Positions 31,476 to 40,144 of a stretch of DNA of 41,584 nucleotides are shown in pieces. The position numbers and the translations under genes were made by a program. The notes beneath the pieces were generated by a model. That model did no database searches, was not told where the DNA came from, and saw only the letters and a program-made list of their open reading frames with translations. Source of the DNA: an uncultured Erysipelotrichaceae bacterium (lineage in GTDB: Bacteria > Bacillota_I > Bacilli_A > Erysipelotrichales > Erysipelotrichaceae); the NCBI GenBank assembly GCA_900315065.1, contig OMXQ01000010.1, positions 1-41,584 on the forward strand. Reading direction: 5' to 3'. The first letter of the stretch is position 1; each line of letters opens with the position of its first letter.

Positions 31476-32492
31476 TTATTCTTCACCCGGCATCATCAGA
31501 CCCGGATCAGCCGCAACATCAAAGGTTCCGAAAAGCTTGTGCTTGTAAGCAACATAACCGGAAGCACCAATCATAGCGGCATTATCTGTGCAGTATTTGA
31601 TCGGCGGCTGGGAAAGTTCAATATCCGGATACTTCTTCATGCCTTCTGCCAGCATAACTCTGAGTCTGCTGTTGGCAGCGACGCCGCCGGCAGTGATAAC
31701 CATTGCCGGATGCAGATCTTCAACTGCCTTCAGAGTTCTTCCAATCAACATATTCAAAGCTGTTTCCTGGAATGCATAAGCGACATCTTCCTTGACGATT
31801 TCATTGCCTGCCTTTTCTTCACGGGCAATCATCTGGGTAACAGCAGTCTTCAGACCAGAGAAGGAGAAGTCATACTTTCCTTCAACTCTTGGGGTAGGAA
31901 GCTTGTAATGCGGCTTGCCAAGCTTTGCCATTTTATCAATGATCGGGCCGCCTGGATAACCGGTGCCAAGTACTCTGGAAACCTTATCATAAGCTTCCCC
32001 GATGGCATCGTCCATGGTTGTGCCGATGACCTTGAAATCCCAGTCATTGTCCATCCAGACCAGCTGGGTATGACCGCCGGAAATAACCAATGCCAGCAGC
32101 GGGAAACGCAGATCATGATCAATCGCAAACCGATTGGCATAAATATGACCGGTCATATGATCGATCGGGATCAGCGGCTTGTGATATTCCCATGCCAATG
32201 TCTTGGCAGCCTGAACGCCGACATGCAGAGAACCGATCAGACCCGGCCCCTGCGTGAAAGCAACTGCATCGATGTCATCCATGGAAACGCCGCTTCTCTT
32301 CACAGCTTCCGTGACGACAGTCGAAATATTTTCAACATGGATCCGGCTTGCGACTTCCGGCACCACCCCGCCATACTGGGTATGTACATTTATCTGGCTC
32401 GATACAACCGAAGAAAGGATTTCGCAGCCATCCTTTACAACTGCACAAGCTGTTTCATCACAACTTGATTCAAGCGCTAATATCATTGTCAT
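31476..32492 (-). CDS. tsaD: tRNA N6-adenosine threonylcarbamoyltransferase TsaD
   Basis: A 338-aa ASKHA-fold enzyme installing the threonylcarbamoyl group of t6A37 on tRNAs reading ANN codons. Visible motifs: LALESSCDETACAVV, VVPEVASRIHVENI (first metal His), IDHMTGHIYANRF (HxxxH metal ligands), VISGGHTQLV and TAGGVAANSRLR. GGGAGG stands 8 nt before the start, which lies inside the rimI end (23-bp overlap). It works with TsaB and TsaE, both encoded upstream. No terminator separates it from rex. Confidence 0.97.
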   Translation of the reverse strand: MTMILALESSCDETACAVVKDGCEILSSVVSSQINVHTQYGGVVPEVASRIHVENISTVVTEAVKRSGVSMDDIDAVAFTQGPGLIGSLHVGVQAAKTLAWEYHKPLIPIDHMTGHIYANRFAIDHDLRFPLLALVISGGHTQLVWMDNDWDFKVIGTTMDDAIGEAYDKVSRVLGTGYPGGPIIDKMAKLGKPHYKLPTPRVEGKYDFSFSGLKTAVTQMIAREEKAGNEIVKEDVAYAFQETALNMLIGRTLKAVEDLHPAMVITAGGVAANSRLRVMLAEGMKKYPDIELSQPPIKYCTDNAAMIGASGYVAYKHKLFGTFDVAADPGLMMPGEE

Positions 32493-32937
32493 ATTCTATT
32501 CCTCCCAACGGCTTGATCATCAGATATGCATCTTCACCGTCTTCATAATAATGTTTTCTTACTGCGGCATTGATAAACCCGTTTTTCTGATACAGGCTGA
32601 TTGCCGGTGCATTGGAGACTCTGACTTCAAGAGTCAGATTTTCACACCCTTCTTTTACTGCCTGGCTGATCATCCACTTCATCAATTTCTGACCAATGCC
32701 ATGTTTCTGTGCTTCCCTGACCACTGCAATATCAGCAATCTGAGCCTGCTCATATGTGATCCAGAAATCAGCATAACCCAGGATTTTTCCGTCTTCTTCA
32801 TAAACGATCAAAGTCGCAAACGGATTGTCATTGAATTCATAGAGAAATTCTTTTTCACTCCAGGGATCAGAAGGAAACAGATCTTTTTCCAAAGCAGCTA
32901 AAACAGAAAGCTCATCTTCTCTGATCTTGCGGATCAT
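32470..32937 (-). CDS. rimI: Ribosomal-protein-alanine N-acetyltransferase RimI (GNAT)
   Basis: A 155-aa GNAT enzyme. The acetyl-CoA motif IADIAVVREAQKHGIGQKLM (motif A, R/QxxGxG/A type) is at about residues 67-86, followed by LTLEVRVSNAPAISLYQKNG (motif B). RimI acetylates the N terminus of ribosomal protein S18 and possibly other proteins. It sits between tsaB and tsaD with overlaps on both sides (ATGA with tsaB). Confidence 0.92.
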   Translation of the reverse strand: MIRKIREDELSVLAALEKDLFPSDPWSEKEFLYEFNDNPFATLIVYEEDGKILGYADFWITYEQAQIADIAVVREAQKHGIGQKLMKWMISQAVKEGCENLTLEVRVSNAPAISLYQKNGFINAAVRKHYYEDGEDAYLMIKPLGGIEYDNDISA

Positions 32938-33530
32938 TTCTTCTTAACCATGTAGGATTCACTTGGCTTGAGATATTCCGGTACTACCAGATGCACGTTT
33001 TCTGCCTTCTTCCATTCCGTTTTCAAGGCAAGGAAGTTTTCAACAAGATCCGGCCATTTGTCCTGGCGGCCGACCAGACTGCCGTCACCGATGACTTCTT
33101 CCTCTGCCGGAATCTGAAGATCAGCAATTGCGACCGCCTTCTGTTCTTCCAGAGCCTTGCCGTTTTCATACCGGCAGGTATAGACTCTTTTACCTCTGGC
33201 ATCCGTTACGACTCTGCACTTTTCCATGCCGGCATAAAGATTCAAAGTACCGATTGTATATAAAGGCAGATCTCTCATTGCACAGAATACCTTGGCAATC
33301 GTCATGGCAATTCTGACGCCTGTATAGGAACCCGGACCTTCACTAATGACTATCTGATCAATGTCATCCGGCCCGAGATTGACGCTTTCCGTCATTTCAA
33401 TCAGCTTCGGGAAGATTTCTTCACTCTGCTTTTTCCAACATTCTTCCTGAACTTTGGCAATGACCTGGTCATCTTTGATCAATCCCAGAACCAGCCACTT
33501 GTGACTTGTATCCATGCATAATGTAATCAT
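32934..33530 (-). CDS. tsaB: t6A biosynthesis protein TsaB
   Basis: A 198-aa non-catalytic ASKHA-fold partner that dimerises with TsaD. Typical sequence: MITLCMDTSHKWLVLGLI at the start, and ISEGPGSYTGVRIAMTIAK. The C-terminal half is shorter than E. coli TsaB (~231 aa), as in many Bacillota. It overlaps tsaE upstream and rimI downstream by 4 nt each, so the cluster is tightly coupled. Confidence 0.95.
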   Translation of the reverse strand: MITLCMDTSHKWLVLGLIKDDQVIAKVQEECWKKQSEEIFPKLIEMTESVNLGPDDIDQIVISEGPGSYTGVRIAMTIAKVFCAMRDLPLYTIGTLNLYAGMEKCRVVTDARGKRVYTCRYENGKALEEQKAVAIADLQIPAEEEVIGDGSLVGRQDKWPDLVENFLALKTEWKKAENVHLVVPEYLKPSESYMVKKK

Positions 33531-33979
33531 CGTATTACCTCCAGCAGCTTTTCATACTGGCTGCCCTTTGCTTCAAAATCAAATTCACGTGCGTTTTCTT
33601 CCAGCAAATGGATGGAAATCCGCATATATTCTTCCGGAATCAGATCCGGTACAAACTGTGACCACTCAATGACAGTCAGGCCGTCATCATAGAAATATTC
33701 ATCAAAGCCGAGATCCTGGGAAATTCCTTCCAGACGATAGGCATCAATGTGATACAAAGGCATTCTGCCTTTATAGATTTTCTGAATGGTAAAAGTCGGA
33801 CTGGTGACATTGCGCTTTACGCCAAGTCCCTTTGCAATTCCCTGAGTCAGGGAAGTCTTGCCTGCACCCAGATCGCCATCAAGCAGGAAGACCATATTTT
33901 CACTCACATTTGCGCCGAGTTTTTCACCAAGCGCATGTGTTTCATCAAGACTATTTGTCTTTATTGTCAGTTTATTCAT
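33527..33979 (-). CDS. tsaE: t6A biosynthesis ATPase TsaE
   Basis: A 150-aa P-loop ATPase. Walker A GDLGAGKTSLTQGIAKGLG, then VTSPTFTIQKIY, YHIDAYRLEG and the C-terminal VIEWSQFVPDLIPEEYM are family hallmarks. TsaE drives turnover of the TsaBD complex. The start at 33979 has GAGG 9 nt upstream; an in-frame GTG at 33994 is possible but less likely. It is the first gene of tsaE-tsaB-rimI-tsaD. Confidence 0.95.
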   Translation of the reverse strand: MNKLTIKTNSLDETHALGEKLGANVSENMVFLLDGDLGAGKTSLTQGIAKGLGVKRNVTSPTFTIQKIYKGRMPLYHIDAYRLEGISQDLGFDEYFYDDGLTVIEWSQFVPDLIPEEYMRISIHLLEENAREFDFEAKGSQYEKLLEVIR

Positions 33980-34002
33980 ACTCTTATGCCTCACGCCTCG
34001 AT

Positions 34003-34032
34003 ATTATACCTCGATTAACTGCAGGCAGTAAA
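34003..34032 (-). promoter_or_regulatory. Promoter of the tsaE-tsaB-rimI-tsaD operon
   Basis: Minus strand: TTTACT (34032-34027), 18-nt spacer, TATAAT (34008-34003). The -10 box is flanked by a direct repeat ATCGAGG on each side. Confidence 0.65.
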
Positions 34033-34033
34033 A

Positions 34034-34054
34034 GAAAAAGCCGGAATTTCCGGC
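34034..34054 (-). terminator. Terminator of the nrfA-resB-ccsA cluster
   Basis: GCCGGA-AAT-TCCGGC with six T on the minus strand, directly after the ccsA stop codon and just upstream of the tsaE promoter. Confidence 0.85.
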
Positions 34055-34056
34055 TC

Positions 34057-34869
34057 TTACAGCAGATTATTGATGACAGCGCTTCCATAGGAATGAAGGC
34101 CTGGAATCAATGTGTTGACGCCGATGAACGTAAACAGAACTACCGGCACAGCAACAACGGCATACACTGCCATCATCTTTCCGTTCTTCTTTCTTGCCAG
34201 GTGCAGATGCAGATAGACCGCATAAATGATCCAGGTAATCAATGCCCAGACTTCTTTCGGATCCCATGTCCAGAAGGCAGACCAGGCTTCTTCTGCCCAG
34301 ATGGCACCAGTCACAATCGTCACTGTCAATAAGACAAGGCCCAGTGCCTCAAGACGATAGATGGTATAGTCAATTTCCATCAGCTTTTCTTCATCTGCAT
34401 CTTTTTTCGCTGCCATCAGATACCGGATGCCTGCCCCGCCTGCCAAAGTAAAGGAAGCATAGGAGAAAGCGGCAGTACCGATATGGAAACCAAACCATGC
34501 ACTCCGCAAAGCCGGCATCAGATCGGTAACCTGTCTTGGCTGCAAAGCTGCATAGGAAATCATCAGGAAAGTCATCACCGTACCCGGCACATCAATCCAA
34601 TCTATATGGAAATGATAATGCATGACCAGCATGATCAGGAAAATGCACCAGGAGAAGGCAACTGCAAATTCAAACTGGTTGCTCAAAGGAAGCCGGTGAG
34701 CAATGATGCCTCTGGCAATAAAATAAATTGTTTCAGCACTGCCAGCCGCAATGACACCGCCCCAGGCAATCCTGCGCAAAGTTTCTTTATGAAAGACTCT
34801 GGATACAAGCATCAGAATCATACTGGCAAAATACAAGGCAACACAGGTAAAGAACAAAATATCAAGCAT
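34057..34869 (-). CDS. ccsA: System II cytochrome c biogenesis protein CcsA/ResC (CcsB family)
   Basis: A 270-aa membrane protein with about eight helices. The periplasmic Trp-rich haem-handling motif WSAFWTWDPKEVWALITW is near residues 205-222. Conserved His candidates are in FHIGTAAFSYASF and in the C-terminal LIPGLHSYG. It exports or presents haem and, with ResB, joins it to apo-cytochrome c. Its start overlaps the resB end by 8 nt. Its only likely client visible in the window is NrfA, encoded upstream. Confidence 0.93.
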   Translation of the reverse strand: MLDILFFTCVALYFASMILMLVSRVFHKETLRRIAWGGVIAAGSAETIYFIARGIIAHRLPLSNQFEFAVAFSWCIFLIMLVMHYHFHIDWIDVPGTVMTFLMISYAALQPRQVTDLMPALRSAWFGFHIGTAAFSYASFTLAGGAGIRYLMAAKKDADEEKLMEIDYTIYRLEALGLVLLTVTIVTGAIWAEEAWSAFWTWDPKEVWALITWIIYAVYLHLHLARKKNGKMMAVYAVVAVPVVLFTFIGVNTLIPGLHSYGSAVINNLL

Positions 34870-36124
34870 TGGATTTTCCTCTTTCTTTTCCGTCTTTGTT
34901 TTCTTTTTCTTTCTTTTCTTTCTTTCTATTCATCAAGGCAAGCCGGATGCCTTCCTGCCTGTTTCCAAGCAGGGCATATCCCTGATCAGAAATTACGACC
35001 GTCAAAGGTGACATAAACAAGGATACCACAAGCCCGAACGTCAGAATCAGAACAGAAATACCTAACAGATAATTGATGAATTCCGGACTCTTCTTGATAC
35101 GCAGGCCCGGATACTCAACCGGCTGCTCAAAATGGAAAGTAAAACCTCCCAATGTAACTTCATCTTCCGGAAAGGCAAGCAGAACTTCTTTCTGAATTCC
35201 ATCTTCTATGGTTGTAAAGACATAGACAGGATTGTCATAGCGGCCGGAAGTTGATGTTTCCAAAGACATTTTTCCATCCTGGATTGTATAGCCAGGATAG
35301 AGATTATCGTACAGAATCCCGTTTTTCCCGTCTGCCGAAAGAAGATCATTGGCTTCCAGTACAAAGGAATCCTGTTTGCCGCTGCTATCTGTCACAGTAA
35401 TTTTTCCTTTGGTTCCGTAAGTCTGCTGGTAAATTTTGTAAGGACCGAATTTATAAGGATGATTGACAGAGATTTCATGCATGTCAGATTCTCTGCCGTC
35501 AGCTAATGTAACTTTGATATCAGAACGATAATCCAGTTTGCCGGAACTATCTTCAATATGAAAGGAATCCACATAAATCTGACTGCCGTCATCGAGGGTA
35601 ATGGAATCCTGCGGCATGCAGCTCTGATCAACTGTTACCGGCAGATACATCGCCAATGAAAAGAAAATAACGGTCAGTAAAATACCCAGATGGGTAATAA
35701 AGGTGCCGTATCTTCCAAAAGCAGCCGAAGAATAAATCGTCCCATCTTTCTTTTCTTCTTTCCGAAAATGATGAACTTCCAGATATTTTTTCAGGTACTT
35801 TCTGCCGGTTTCATCCAGTGCTTCGTATTTTAAACCCGCAGGATTTACTTCTGGTTTTTTCCGGATTTTATTGAAACGGATCAGGGAACAGAAAGTCAGA
35901 TTCAGACACAGCAGAACCGTTACCGCAATAAAATACCAGCTGGTAAAAATATGATCTGCCCCTGTTTTCAATATGATCTGATACCAGTCAGGATACTTTG
36001 TTACATAATACATGGCATCCTGTCCCTGCTGGATCAGAGAACCAACGGCTGAAATCAGGGACAGAACAGCCAGAAGGATGCATCCGAATTTCATCGATTT
36101 GAGAAAATTCCAGATTTTCTTCAT
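34862..36124 (-). CDS. resB: System II cytochrome c biogenesis protein ResB/Ccs1
   Basis: A 420-aa membrane protein. Three N-terminal helices (FGCILLAVLSLISAVGSLI, WYFIAVTVLLCLNLTFCSLI, and YGTFITHLGILLTVIFFSLA) precede a large extracytoplasmic beta-rich domain (VTVDQSCMPQDSITLDDGSQ onwards) and a last helix (FINYLLGISVLILTFGLVVS). The C-terminal tail is strongly Lys/Glu-rich. HLGI in the third helix is the conserved His region. It forms the CcsBA haem lyase with the next gene. The start at 36124 follows AGGAG with 8-nt spacing; a terminator-like hairpin lies between it and nrfA. Confidence 0.9.
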   Translation of the reverse strand: MKKIWNFLKSMKFGCILLAVLSLISAVGSLIQQGQDAMYYVTKYPDWYQIILKTGADHIFTSWYFIAVTVLLCLNLTFCSLIRFNKIRKKPEVNPAGLKYEALDETGRKYLKKYLEVHHFRKEEKKDGTIYSSAAFGRYGTFITHLGILLTVIFFSLAMYLPVTVDQSCMPQDSITLDDGSQIYVDSFHIEDSSGKLDYRSDIKVTLADGRESDMHEISVNHPYKFGPYKIYQQTYGTKGKITVTDSSGKQDSFVLEANDLLSADGKNGILYDNLYPGYTIQDGKMSLETSTSGRYDNPVYVFTTIEDGIQKEVLLAFPEDEVTLGGFTFHFEQPVEYPGLRIKKSPEFINYLLGISVLILTFGLVVSLFMSPLTVVISDQGYALLGNRQEGIRLALMNRKKEKKEKENKDGKERGKSNA

Positions 36125-36142
36125 GAAATACTCTCCTCTTCT

Positions 36143-36171
36143 AAAAAAAGACGACGTATACGCGCCGTCTT
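36143..36171 (-). terminator. Intercistronic terminator between nrfA and resB
   Basis: Minus strand: AAGACGGCG-CGTATA-CGTCGTCTT, a 9-bp stem with one wobble pair, followed by seven T. It would end most nrfA transcripts and allow limited read-through into resB-ccsA. Confidence 0.88.
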
Positions 36172-36182
36172 GCAAATTTAGT

Positions 36183-37514
36183 TTATGCGCCTAAATAACT
36201 ATTGGCTTCTTTCAGATAAGATTCACACTTTTCGAAACAATGTGATGTCAACTGGTTATTGTGGAATCCATCACTGTTTTCAACGAAGACATAATCCCAA
36301 TACCACTGGGCATTGCGATATGCCATCCGGCACTTTTCAAGATCTTCACCGGAAATCTTATTGGCAGAAATTGCGGCAGCCAGATCAGCATCCAGCTTGA
36401 CAATCTTATCAGCCAGTTCGTTCTGCTGCTTGATGGTATTTTCCTGAATGGACTTTACCTGCTTCTTCAAAGCTTCGGTATCACTGCCATGGCACTTTGC
36501 ACAGGTACCGGTCATGATGGATTCATCCTTGAGCGGAGATACCCAGTCGTGACTCGTATATGTCTTGCCGGAATCATCAGTCTTTTTGGACATATGGCAG
36601 TCTGCACAGGTAAGACCCTGCATGTAATGAATGGAACCGGAAACGAAAGTTTCGAATTCAGGATGCTGAACCTTGAGCTTTCTGGTACCGGTATCTTCAT
36701 CTACCCAGTCGCAGAAGAGATTCCCGTCTTTATCCGTAAGGCTGTTTTCATATTCCAGTTCGGCATCCGGTCCCATCTTGTCCAGACCATGATAAGCAAC
36801 AGAAGTTGCACTGGTGGAAGGATCGAAGTAATACTCAGTATGGCACTGGGCACAGCTCAATGTAGCTCCGTCAACTTTGCTCAGATCATCACCCATGCCC
36901 GCGGCAACATAACCATGGGTTACATATAAAGTGCCTGGTTCATTTTCGTGGCAATGGAAGCAGCCGAACGGATCGGTACCAGTATAAAGATCAGCGTAAT
37001 CCTCAAACTTCATTGCGTACGCCTGATCACCATTGTTCAATACATAATTTGTATATTCACTTGTTTTGCAGGTGAAGCAGTTAGCCAGCTTATGAGGACG
37101 CCCTGTATTGTACAGGTCATCAATGACATAAGTATGGCCGCGTGCAGAACTATAGCTCTTGGCAAAACCGTATCCTTTATATAAATCCTTCAGATACGGA
37201 TATTCCTGCAGATAATCAACGGTATCCTTGTTTTCGGCATTGAGCTGGAATGAATTATATTCATCCGGGAACTTTTCAGCCCAATCATCAGCGGACATCA
37301 GCTTGATGCCGGTACCGGATTCAGCAACCTTGGCAACGGTAACTTCCCTGGTGGTCTGCTCACCGCCCTGATTTTCTTCCTTTTCACTGCTATTTGTTTC
37401 ATTTCGATTGGCAACGACTTCAACCGGTCCCAGCTTGGCAGATACAAGACCAAGCACAAGACCTGACGCCATCAGTCCTGCCCAGAATATCTTCTGATCT
37501 GGTTTTCCTGTCAT
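36183..37514 (-). CDS. nrfA: Ammonia-forming cytochrome c nitrite reductase NrfA
   Basis: A 443-aa pentahaem enzyme reducing nitrite to ammonium with six electrons outside the membrane. An uncleaved-looking N-terminal helix (FWAGLMASGLVLGLVSA) probably anchors it. The haem-binding motifs are CFTCK (146-150, the catalytic Lys-ligated haem), then CFHCH (185-189), CAQCH (221-225), CADCH (303-307) and CAKCH (338-342). Active-site residues by family analogy: Arg125 in ARGH, Tyr228/229 in TEYYF, His284 in VQHPEF. GGGGGA stands 8 nt before the start. It heads nrfA-resB-ccsA. No nrfH quinol dehydrogenase is adjacent, which is unusual. Confidence 0.96.
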   Translation of the reverse strand: MTGKPDQKIFWAGLMASGLVLGLVSAKLGPVEVVANRNETNSSEKEENQGGEQTTREVTVAKVAESGTGIKLMSADDWAEKFPDEYNSFQLNAENKDTVDYLQEYPYLKDLYKGYGFAKSYSSARGHTYVIDDLYNTGRPHKLANCFTCKTSEYTNYVLNNGDQAYAMKFEDYADLYTGTDPFGCFHCHENEPGTLYVTHGYVAAGMGDDLSKVDGATLSCAQCHTEYYFDPSTSATSVAYHGLDKMGPDAELEYENSLTDKDGNLFCDWVDEDTGTRKLKVQHPEFETFVSGSIHYMQGLTCADCHMSKKTDDSGKTYTSHDWVSPLKDESIMTGTCAKCHGSDTEALKKQVKSIQENTIKQQNELADKIVKLDADLAAAISANKISGEDLEKCRMAYRNAQWYWDYVFVENSDGFHNNQLTSHCFEKCESYLKEANSYLGA

Positions 37515-37583
37515 ACAATTTTTCCCCCAACAGCGTTAATAATTAATAGCAATTCCTGAAACTAGTAATATATTAGCATATTT

Positions 37584-37611
37584 ATAATACAAAATGTGAT
37601 AGTTTTAACAA
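37584..37611 (-). promoter_or_regulatory. nrfA promoter overlapping a Rex-like site
   Basis: Minus strand: TTGTTA (37611-37606), 16-nt spacer, TATTAT (37589-37584). The 18-nt element TTGTTAA-AACT-ATCACAT (37611-37594) has a perfect left Rex half-site and a degenerate right half, covering the -35 box and spacer. Confidence 0.5.
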
Positions 37612-37642
37612 TGTAAGATTTCAGTAAAGCACATAGTTGACT

Positions 37643-39952
37643 TTACTTTTCAATAGAGATGCTGCAGGATGCCGATTTGTCTGCTGAACTTACCTCAACC
37701 GTAACAGTTCCTTCTCTGCAGGATTTTACCACGGCAAGTGCTCTTCCGAAATATGTCGTAAAGCTGCCGGATGTATATTTTTCTTCTGCAGAAGGCCTGG
37801 CAGAACCAAAGGCCAGCAGTTCTCCGTTTGTACATTTTACGGACAGTTTCTGATCTTTATTTCCTTCAAACCATTTTTCGTCACCGATAGATACCGGAAT
37901 ATAGAGAACTTCTCCAGGATATACTGTCTTCTTTTCCGGATGGATTGTAATTTCTGCAGAAGCTGCAGTTTCCAGAACATCTCTGCCGGCTTCATGATTT
38001 TCGCTGTCATAGCAGACAACTTCCAGTTTTCCAGGCTGGTATTTTGTCTTAAAGATACCGCGGCAGTCCTTCATCTTTGTTTTGCCGACCTTCTTCCCGT
38101 TCAGGAATAATTCCGCCCGGTAACAATCATAGAATACTTCGACGACTGCTTTCTTTCCTTCACACCCCTGCCAGCTCCAGCACGGAATGGAATCGGTTCC
38201 TCTCCATGCAGATTTTGCCGGCCGGATATGAGATAGGGAGACTGGTCTTACGGCAAGATAAGGATGAGAAAGCTTATTCCAGACGGCAGCTGCCCAATAT
38301 GCTTCCCCGCCCGGATTGCCGAGAATATCGATGGCACCGGATTGTGCCAGCATCCATGGATATGGCTTTTCAAAACCTTTTTCTTCCGGTTTGTAAGTCC
38401 AGGCGCCTGCTCCAACCTCACCGATATAATCCCAGGCAGCCCACATGAAATCACCAATTAAATAAGGATATTTCTTTACCATCGCCCAGTTCTTTGCAAT
38501 TTCCGGCGGGAAGGTTTCAGAACCAACGACAATTCTTTCCGGATGTGCTTTTCCTTCTAATGGATAGCGGCCGGAGGCATAGTTGTAGCCGGCAATATCA
38601 AGTGAATCCAGAACCGGTGAAGTAATTTTGTCAGCTTTTTTCGAATTGGCACCCTTGTTCATGGAAGAGCCGATCATACTGGTGAGAATATTGAACATCA
38701 GGGAATTCATGCCTGCTGTTTTCTGATCATTGCTCTGATCACGACCGGACCCGTCATCTTTATAGACGGATTTGCCAGATGCTGCCCGACTCAGGATAAA
38801 GAGATTGAAACCGCCGGTAACCGGACGCGTATGATCCATCTCATGTAGAAGTGAAACCATTTCCTGTGCCAATGCAACTCCTTCATGTGAAGCCGGCTCA
38901 GAAACTTCATTGGCAATGGAATACATGAGAACACAAGGATGGTTATAGTCTCTCGAAACCAGTTTCTTCAGATCTGAACGATAATTCTGGCGGAAAGACA
39001 AAGCATAATCTGCTTTGCTCTTGCGGGTATACCACATATCCCATGTTTCATCCAAGACGTACATGCCGTAATAATCACAAGCATCCAGCAGTGCAGGTGA
39101 AGCAGGATTATGGGCACAGCGGACCGCGTTCTAGCCTGCTTCTTTCAGAATTCTGACTCGCCGCCATTCTGCTTCTTTCCAGGATGCTGCGCCAAGAATA
39201 CTGTTATCATGATGAATGCAGCCGCCTCTTAACAAGGTATTCTTTCCATTGACAGATAATCCTTCGGCAGACCATGTAATCCGACGGATACCGAAGTTTT
39301 CTTCCCAGATGTCTCCGTTTTTTTTAGCCCTGCAGGTATATAAATATGGTGTTTCATCACTCCAGAGTTTTGCGTCCGGGAGCGTAATTTCATTACCGTT
39401 ACCAATCACATTTTCGTGATCGAGAATTCCGATTTCTGCACCTTCCGGGGCATCGATATGAACTGTCGGCGGATTGCAGCTGAGTGTTGTAATTCTGATC
39501 GTTTCCGGACCAATTCCATCTTCATCACATACCCACAGCCAGACTTGTCTATAGATACCGCCGCCGGAATACCAGCGGGAATTCGGTTGTTCGGAATTAT
39601 CTGCAGTCAGTTTCAGAATATTTTTTCCTGGTTTGAGGAATGGCTTCAGATCAACAAAAAACGGAAAATATCCATTCAGACAGCCGCCTGCTTCCTGTTC
39701 ATTGACATATACTTTTGTTTTCCGGTAGACGCCTTCAAACTGCAGGACCACATTTTTATGGAGCCATTCTTCCGGACATTCAAATGTTTTCTCGTATGTA
39801 TAGATACCGCCCGCAAAAAATGCACCAGCAGAACCAGACGGATTATTCTTATTCCGGTCTGCTCCTAACATGGCATCATGCGGTAAAGTGACAGGATTTC
39901 CCTGGTAAGTCCAGTCATCATTAAAAGAATAACGGATATTCTGCTTATTCAT
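37643..39952 (-). pseudogene. GH2 beta-galactosidase gene interrupted by one in-frame TAG
   Basis: One continuous frame of about 769 codons broken only by TAG at 39131-39133. The N-terminal part (39131-39952) is a GH2 sugar-binding and Ig-like region (SRWYSGGGIYRQVWL, FGIRRITW, LRGGCIHHDNSILGAA) ending LKEAG-stop. The frame resumes at once with NAVRCAHNPASPALLDACDY, then the acid/base region SIANEVSEP and the nucleophile region VGSETF, and a C-terminal DUF4982/Ig-like part. The intact protein would read G-(aromatic)-NAVR, so a Tyr or similar codon probably mutated to TAG. The downstream frame from the ATG at 39064 lacks the N-terminal half. The start at 39952 follows AGGAG. The remaining sequence shows no other lesion, so the break looks recent or could be a sequencing error. 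It is divergent from an AraC-type regulator. Confidence 0.85.
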
Positions 39953-40144
39953 ATGCAACTCCTTCGGATCAATTAGAATCTTCGATAAAATAATGATAGA
40001 TAGGACGATAGCCATCAGTTATCAGATTTGAAAGATAATTATGAATAATCACAGGCAATTACGATTTTAATATTGTTTCTTTGTTTTCTTATATTATTAT
40101 GATTTTATTAATAATGCATTGCTGTGAATAAAGAGAACATAATT

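Noticed and set aside
37623-37647. Stem AGTAAAG/CTTTACT downstream of the GH2 gene as a terminator
   Set aside because: On the minus strand it is followed by GAAATC, not a T-run, and the loop is 11 nt. It is not a convincing terminator.
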